64,000 nucleotides of DNA from Panagrolaimus kolymaensis. Taxonomy: Eukaryota > Nematoda > Chromadorea > Rhabditida > Panagrolaimidae. Within the stretch, counting starts at the first letter, position 1. Every line of letters starts with the position of its first letter. Made by a program: the position numbers and the translations under genes. Location: NCBI GenBank assembly GCA_028622995.1, contig JAJQJQ010000020.1, positions 2,542,001 through 2,606,000 of the forward strand, read 5' to 3'. Below the pieces are notes generated by a model that saw only the letters and a program-made list of their open reading frames with translations, did not search any database and was not told the DNA's origin. Shown here in pieces: positions 58,604 through 64,000 of the stretch.

Positions 58604-59183
58604 CTATGAACTAACAGGAGAAGGAGAATGAATCATGCGCTTTCGGAATTTTCCAACACAAATTTTGTTTGTTAGAAGAAGCATAAGAATGATGAAATGA
58701 ATTGAAAGGCTAATACCAGAGAATGTAAGAAGTCCAAATCCAACCCATGAAAATTCTAAAAAATGAGATTTAGTTAATTATTCACAAACCTTAGTTCAAA
58801 AGAAGCACTCACTATCTTTTTCGATCTTAGCTTCGGCGGAAGAATTTTTAAATTCAGAAGAAGAAATATTAAAATCATTGAATGTTGTTTTTACATCGGT
58901 ATTTGTAATTTCAGGTAAAGATGTTGAAAGATCTGAAGCAGCATTAGATGTTGTTGATGACAAAACATTATCATTTACTGAAAAAAATCAAAATTACTAG
59001 GAAGGATAAAACAAACAAAGGAAAAGAATGATGCAAAACTAACTTACCAGAAGGAGCATTGGGATTGTTGTTAGCTTTGTTAATGTTTGATAATAAGTGT
59101 AATCTACCTAAAAATGAAAGTAAATTAAAGAAAACAGTGAAGCATGGAATAGGAGGATGAAGAAGCTCGCCATTCGAATGCAT
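58604..59183 (-). CDS. Small single-pass membrane protein, Ser/Thr-rich, unrecognised
   Basis: Exons in transcript order 59183-59048, 58977-58813, 58755-58604; 453 bases, 150 residues, phases agree. N-terminal hydrophobic segment (PCFTVFFNLLSFLG), an Asn-rich linker, a Ser/Thr/Asn-rich middle (SSTTSNAASDLSTSLPE) likely O-glycosylated, then one TM (WVGFGLLTFSGISLSIHFII LMLLL, split here) and a short basic tail (GKFRKRMIHSPSPVSS). No family recognised. Confidence 0.6.
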
Positions 59184-59728
59184 TTACATGGATGGATTGA
59201 AGATTTAGAGTAAATTTTGTCTAAACTAGTTATTTTCGAATCTTTGAATAAAAAAAGAAATCAACAGCAGTCAAGATGATATTTAATCGTTTGATAAATA
59301 TTAATTTATTCCAATTTTGCGTATTATTTTTTATGATACAAAAATGTTGGAGAACTAACAAAAACATTAATGAAAAAAAGCAAGTAAAACTCATTGTTTG
59401 AATTATCCGAAAAGCAAGCGTGTTTCATCGCTCAAAGCATTACTGTAATTTGAAGGGAAAACACTTTTTTTTCGCGGCTTCAGTAAAATAAATGTTTATG
59501 CAAAAATTGCAAAAATTTAGAATGAAAAATTGGAAAAATGGTTTGAGTTATGTTTTTGTAAATTCAAAAACAAGCTTGTCAACAAGACCATTCATTGTGG
59601 CAAAAATTTCTGCTGCTGAAACTTGAACGTTCATTCAACTTTGAAGAAGCTCAAACAACTGTAAGTTTCATCATTCCTTTTTTGAAACAAGATTTTTTAC
59701 TTTTTTTATTTTTTTAGGTGGTTGCAAA

Positions 59729-60919
59729 ATGAAGTCAAAAGAAGGGAAAGCTGTACCTGGTATTTCTGAAGTTAGCGATGAAACACATGATGATCCTAAC
59801 AATAAGAAAGTTACTATGTCTGCTGCTGAAGTTTTAAAAGATGATCCTGAAAATGGTGAACCATTAATTAAAAAAGAAAAAGGTATTTCACCTGAAAGCT
59901 GTCAAAAGATTGGTAAAAAAGTTATGACTGAAGATGATAAAGATTCACCATTGAAAAGAAGTGTTGGACTTTTATCTGGTATTGGAATTATTATTGGTTG
60001 CATTATTGGTTCTGGTATCTTTATTACACCTGCTGGTGTTCAAAAAGGTATGTTTGTTGATAATGTGTGTTATTTCTTTACTAACTATGTATTTGTCTAT
60101 TTTTAGGAGCTGGATCAGTTGGTTTATCACTTATAATTTGGCTCGCCGCTGGCATCTTTGTTCTTCTTGGATCTTTCTGTTACATCGAACTTGGTTTACT
60201 TTTGCGTGAATCTGGTGGAGATTATGCTTATATTCACTATGCTTTTGGAGGATTTGCTTCCTTTTTTCGTCTTTGGATTGAAGGTGTTGTTGTAAGGTTA
60301 GTTAGCCGGTCTTACCTTCCATTCTTATATCATCGTTTCAGACCTGGATCAGAAGCTATAGTTGCTTTAACTTTTGCTACATATGTTGTTTATCCATTTG
60401 GTCTTAGAATGGACACTCATAAGGAATATGTTATTCCCATCGCTATTTTAATGATAGGTAAGTTGATCATTTTCGTTACAATTTTAAACAATATTTCTTT
60501 TAGTTGTTCAAACTGCTTTAAATTGCATATCTATCAAAACGTCTCTTATTATAAACAATATTTGTACTGTTGCCAAAGTTATTGCTCTTATTGGTATCAT
60601 TGGTGTTGGTGTTTATTCTCTGAGTGCTCGTGGTTATGAAGGAACTGAAAACTTCCATGAACCTTTTAAAAACACATCATCCAATCCAGGTAGAATTGCA
60701 TTAGCTTTTTATTTCGCTCTTTATGCTTATCAAGGATGGAATTATTTGAATTTTATTATCGAAGAAGTTCGTAATCCTGTTAAAACTCTTCCACGTGCTA
60801 TCATCGTTTCTTCCATCTTTGTTATTTTTATTTATGTTGCTTTTTACACGGCACGTTATAAAAATTACGAAGCCATATTGTATTTATGTTTTACAGTGGA
60901 CCTCAAAAGTGAGTTTTAA
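59729..60919 (+). CDS. SLC7-family amino-acid transporter (AAT light chain), 3'-truncated
   Basis: Exons 59729-60047, 60107-60296, 60342-60457, 60504-60854 and a short last piece 60897-60919 ending in TAA. Clear SLC7/APC features: GIIIGCIIGSGIFITPAGVQ (TM1), CYIELGLLLRESGGDYAYI, and ALYAYQGWNYLNFIIEEVRN followed by KTLPRAIIVSS. These light chains pair with a CD98-type heavy chain to exchange large neutral or cationic amino acids. The family has 12 TMs and about 480-500 residues; here the frame stops after about 330, around TM7, with the rest (the FTTSRLF and later helices) absent before the next gene at 61574. Probably a pseudogene or a recently truncated copy. A TTTTTTAG acceptor precedes the start. 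Confidence 0.8.
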
Positions 60920-61573
60920 AAGGGTTTGATAAATTAATTTAAATAGTTGAAATAATTACGAAATTAGTAAATCTCATTCCTCACATTTATTTGTTAAAGT
61001 TAGGAATGGGCATAGTTACATTTTCAAAAGTGTAATTTTTTAGCCGTAATTTTTTTTTTCGTTTTGCGACCCATACTTAATGCGAGAGCAGCAAAAGGAA
61101 ATATGTATTCATTGAAAAGTTTTTGTTTCGCTTTTCTTTCATTTTTTCGATATTTTCTCTTGTTGAACTTTTGGATGCATCTTTCTTACCACCCTTATTT
61201 AGCTATTTTATTGAATAAATTTTTTTTATCTATTTCCCTCCTTTTTTAATCCTTGATTAATAGGAGCTATAAATTTTGATGGTATTGCTGCCATTACCTG
61301 ACAGTATGGCCATAAACATACTTTATTAAGGGATTTCTTTCTTAGTTCTATTTTTTTTAATTCTTGTTTTCTCCAAATCTTAACTTTTGTTGCATTCGTA
61401 ATTACCTTTTTTTTGTTTTTCTTTTGTTTAATTCGTGTATAGCATACGAGGTTTATAACAGTGTCATACGTGTTCGAGCGGTTTTCATTCATTATTAAAG
61501 TTGCTAATGTTCTTGTTTTTCAGCCATATTTCTTCATCTCTCTCATCGTGGTTTTCAACTGCTTCATTGAAAC
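60920..61573. other. Intergenic where the rest of the SLC7 gene would be expected
   Basis: AT-rich; no exon encoding SLC7 TM8-12 was found. TTTTTCAG at about 61516-61523 is a likely acceptor for the leader of the Skp1-related gene. Confidence 0.5.
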
Positions 61574-62218
61574 ATGGCTACTTCCAATAGCGTGCCTGCT
61601 GGTCTTCACCAAAAAATCATTCTTCAATCGTCAATTGATCCTAATTTCACAATGGAATGTGATTCGCGTGTTATCAATAGCTCCAACGTCCTTAGAGATA
61701 TTCTTGGTAAGTTAATTTCTCTCATTGATTCGTTTTTAATATTATATGTTTCAGTAAATACAACTAACGACGCGCCTGCTCCTGTTGCCATGAATAAAGA
61801 TCATCTTCAAAAATTCGTCGAATTTCACAATCATTTTGAATCTCCTGAAACTCCAAAGGATGATGAATGGACTAATGCTTTCTTTGGTCAAATGAGTGAT
61901 ACAGATTTCATCGCTTTTATTATTGAAGCTAATTTTCTCGATTCTCAACGACTTCATGAAGCTTCTGGTAATTTCGTTTTGTCAAAACTTATAGAAATGG
62001 ATGTTCCTCAAATTCAAAAATACCTTGGTATTACTGATGATTATACTGAAGAAGAACGTCGTGCAATGCAAGATCATCCTCTTGAATTCTTTTCTGGAGT
62101 TGTCAATCAAGGTGGTAATGGAGCTGGTAATGCCGATGGAAATTTTGGTACTGCACAAGTAAATGGTGGTAATGCTGAAGAAAATGCTGGTATGGTTGGA
62201 GGAAATGCAGCTAACTAA
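61574..62218 (+). CDS. Skp1-related protein (SKR) with a Gly/Asn-rich tail
   Basis: Exons 61574-61706 and 61755-62218; the 48-base intron has no stop. 198 residues. Skp1 fold: KIILQSSIDPNFTMECDSRV, a central HLQKFVEFHNHFESPETPKD and DEWTNAFFGQMSD, then the F-box-binding helices LDSQRLHEASGNFVLSKLIE and ITDDYTEEERRAMQ. In ordinary Skp1 the chain ends with a conserved WCEDK-like tail; here that is replaced by DHPLEFFSGVVNQ and about 40 residues of Gly/Asn/Ala repeats (GGN, GNA, NGGNAEENAG). Nematodes have expanded SKR families acting in SCF ubiquitin ligases; the lost Trp suggests altered F-box binding. Confidence 0.88.
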   Translation: MATSNSVPAGLHQKIILQSSIDPNFTMECDSRVINSSNVLRDILGKLISLIDSFLILYVSVNTTNDAPAPVAMNKDHLQKFVEFHNHFESPETPKDDEWTNAFFGQMSDTDFIAFIIEANFLDSQRLHEASGNFVLSKLIEMDVPQIQKYLGITDDYTEEERRAMQDHPLEFFSGVVNQGGNGAGNADGNFGTAQVNGGNAEENAGMVGGNAAN

Positions 62219-62918
62219 ATTATGTAACTTTTTAATACTTTACTTTTGTGTGTAATATTCTCGTGCGCATTTATTTTTTTATAGCACGCATTGTTCAATA
62301 AACATTTCTTTTTTGCATTTTCTTTCTTCTTCCATATTACATGCTAATTTATGTTGGCTCTAACTTTTTTCGAATCCAAAGGTTTTTTTGTTGTTGTTGC
62401 ATTGAGCTTCGAGTAATTTTTATGCATTCACTTTATCCCCTTTATTGCTGTTTTCATACATTTTAGTAAACTCTAATAAAGATTTCTTTATTTTCTAATT
62501 CAAGCCCAACTTATGCTTCACTATTAAAGATATAAGATTTCCATGCTCGTTGATTAATCATTATTTGACATCGTTGCGGTGAGATGTTTTTTCTCTGACA
62601 TTGCTTCTTCCTCCAGATGTAAAGTTGATAAAAGTCTTCCTGGTTTACTCAAACGCAGATTTTGTAATGATTTTCCAACGAATGTCATAACCACATAAAT
62701 GAAATTATCTCTTTGACCTTAATCTTCGAATATTCCAAAAATATCGGTTACCATTGATTGGATTTAGTTTAAGCATGACAAAAATTTCCATGAATCCTTT
62801 CTTCTTTACTTTTAGTTTTTAACGCTTTTACCTTTATCTTCATTACTTCAGTGATGAACGGCACTCAAAAGCACATAAAAAATGAAAGTTTGTACTGTTA
62901 AACATTTTCGTGTAACAC
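62219..62918. other. Intergenic
   Basis: 3' flank of the Skp1-related gene (AATAAA at about 62298); no gene seen. Confidence 0.4.
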
Positions 62919-63377
62919 CCAAGGCTGGCAGCAAACGTACATTCGTGTCCATGCACATGGACATATGTACATTTGGATGGCAAAAATGTGGGAAATAGAC
63001 ACTTCGTTACGGACAGTTCGTTACAGACAGTTCGTTACGTACACTTCGTTACAACAGACACTTCGTTACAAATCCATGACTCTTCGTTACTACACTTCGT
63101 TACGGTTTACACATTCTTACCGATAATTCATCATCTTTTACTGTGTTTAGGCTCAGTTACTTAGTTTCTTAGGCTTAGTTTTAGGCTCAGTCTCAGCCTT
63201 AATCACATTCTTAGAATTTAAAATTTACGAATATTTCGTAACGAAGTGTACGTTGTAACGAATAGTCTGTAACGAACTGTACTGTAACGAAGTGTCGTAA
63301 CGAAGTGTACCGTAACGAAGTGTCGTTGTAACGAAGTGTCAGGGACTCCAAAAATGTACCTTTGCTGCCAGCCTTGG
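62919..63377. mobile_element. Second fold-back element with minisatellite arms
   Basis: Ends are inverted: CCAAGGCTGGCAGCAAACGTAC (left, split: CCAAGGCTGGCAGCAAA then CGTAC) and its near-exact reverse complement at 63356-63377. The left arm (about 63000-63107) has seven copies of a 12-16-base unit ACACTTCGTTAC; the right arm (about 63233-63341) has seven or eight copies in the opposite orientation (GTAACGAAGTGT). The loop has three TTAGGC hexamers. No target duplication was found and no protein is encoded. Confidence 0.75.
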
Positions 63378-63783
63378 TAGTGATGCAAGGTATAGCTGTT
63401 ATCACTTCTTACCATTCTTCCAGGATCGAGATGAATTTATTCAGCCAACACGATTCAATCAATCAAAGGTTAATCAATAAATGTGTTGGCATGTAATCCT
63501 ACTGCCGTATCTGTAAACGAAGTACTTATGACAAACAATAGCTAAAAATTGGTATCCTCTGATAGCTAATATCTTCGCTAATTTTCATGCTCATTCACTA
63601 AGCAAGAAGTTCTCCAAATAGCTAAAGCAAGCGCCAAAAAGACGCAACTCATTACTCCAATTGTCAATGTTTCAAAACAAAAAGAAAAAACACAAAAGTA
63701 AAACAAGACAAATTTTATTTAAGACCTTCAATAAAATACAAGGAACAATAAAGAACAAGAATTACAATACAAGTTTAAAATAA
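63378..63783. other. Intergenic, 3' flank of the ADF/cofilin gene
   Basis: No gene seen. Confidence 0.4.
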
Positions 63784-64000
63784 TTAGTTGTCACGGAATT
63801 TTTCGTTAATTTTCTTGAGAAGTACTTCATGAGCGATTTCAGATTCGTCAGCAACATGGAATTGGATGAATTTTTCTGTACCAAGAGCATATTTGATTGC
63901 AGAAGCCGATGAAGCATAGACCATTTTCTTTTTGATTGGAGCACCATCGGGACAAAGTTGAACAAAAATAGTTTTGTGCATCTTTGAAACACCAGCACCA
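63784..64000 (-). CDS. unc-60: ADF/cofilin, C-terminal exon (partial, runs off the window)
   Basis: Minus-strand exon entering from beyond 64000 and ending at stop 63784. It encodes the C-terminal 70 or so residues of an actin-depolymerising factor: TIFVQLCPDGAPIKKKMVYA, SSASAIKYALGTEKFIQFHV, ending HEVLLKKINEKFRDN. The CPD-x-AP-x-(K/R)-x-(K/R)-M-x-YA-S-S motif contains the long helix that binds actin. The pattern is closer to the UNC-60A-type worm cofilin than to the muscle UNC-60B form, as I recall them. ADF/cofilin severs and depolymerises actin filaments. Confidence 0.92.
   Translation of the reverse strand, partial: GAGVSKMHKTIFVQLCPDGAPIKKKMVYASSASAIKYALGTEKFIQFHVADESEIAHEVLLKKINEKFRDN

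Noticed and set aside
62990..63110. CRISPR-like regular repeats at 63.0 kb
   Set aside because: Units are 12-16 bases with no spacers of constant length and reverse orientation in the second arm; eukaryotic context.
63120..63185. Telomere-like TTAGGC hexamers
   Set aside because: Only three scattered copies, in the loop of the fold-back element, not a tandem run; not an internal telomere.

Overview
The window is nuclear DNA of a nematode. It is very AT-rich, its genes are cut by many short introns (often 42-60 bases) with GTAAGT-like donors and TTTTCAG/TTTTTAG acceptors, and it carries a 126-residue major sperm protein, a protein class known from nematodes. A survivin of the same length as I recall for worm BIR-1, a MEK-2-type kinase, nematode-type serpentine receptors and Skp1-related, BTB-BACK and FLR-1/ACD-like channel genes fit this. 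The species cannot be named from sequence alone; a free-living or parasitic clade IV (tylenchine/panagrolaimid) worm is my inference. Exon boundaries below were placed by eye from splice signals and reading-frame continuity; for most multi-exon genes the exon lengths sum to a multiple of three.

Layout. 0.3-2.5 kb: fukutin/LicD-like gene (+). 3.2-8.3 kb: complete Frizzled Wnt receptor (-), whose 3-kb first intron holds a fold-back repeat element. 8.4-11.4 kb: gene-poor. 11.4-13.8 kb: divergent pair survivin/BIR-1 (-) and MEK-2 (+) with a 363-base shared promoter. 14.3-21.1 kb: small membrane protein (-) and carboxypeptidase D (+). 23.4 kb: mitochondrial pyruvate carrier MPC1 (+). 26.9 kb: small Cys-rich membrane protein (+). 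28-29 kb: chemoreceptor 1 (-). 29.8 kb: MSP (+). 30.3-33 kb: a young non-autonomous LTR retrotransposon inserted in a GC-rich minisatellite, next to a broken polyketide-synthase ketoreductase fragment. 33.2-39.2 kb: repeat-rich, with a MITE, direct repeats, a possible solo LTR and several genes I do not recognise. 40-41.4 kb: BTB-BACK protein (+). 42-45.7 kb: chemoreceptors 2 and 3 (-). 46.4 kb: orphan gene (+). 49.2-51.7 kb: DEG/ENaC channel (+). 51.9 kb: tRNA-Phe(GAA). 52.1-54.9 kb: SLC17-type anion transporter (-). 55.6-56.4 kb: inverted, internally deleted copy of part of the Frizzled locus. 56.5-57.1 kb: partial chemoreceptor (-). 58.6-59.2 kb: small membrane protein (-). 59.7-60.9 kb: amino-acid transporter that stops early (+). 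61.6 kb: Skp1-related protein (+). 62.9-63.4 kb: second fold-back element. 63.8-64.0 kb: end of an ADF/cofilin gene (-).

The genes do not form one pathway. There are ordinary housekeeping and signalling genes (Wnt receptor, ERK-pathway kinase, chromosomal passenger protein, pyruvate import, actin dynamics), a sperm cytoskeletal gene, and lineage-expanded environmental-sensing families. The most unusual content is repetitive: two fold-back elements whose arms are minisatellites, a long-range inverted duplication that has lost its middle with microhomology at the junction, and an LTR element with apparently identical LTRs and no pol.
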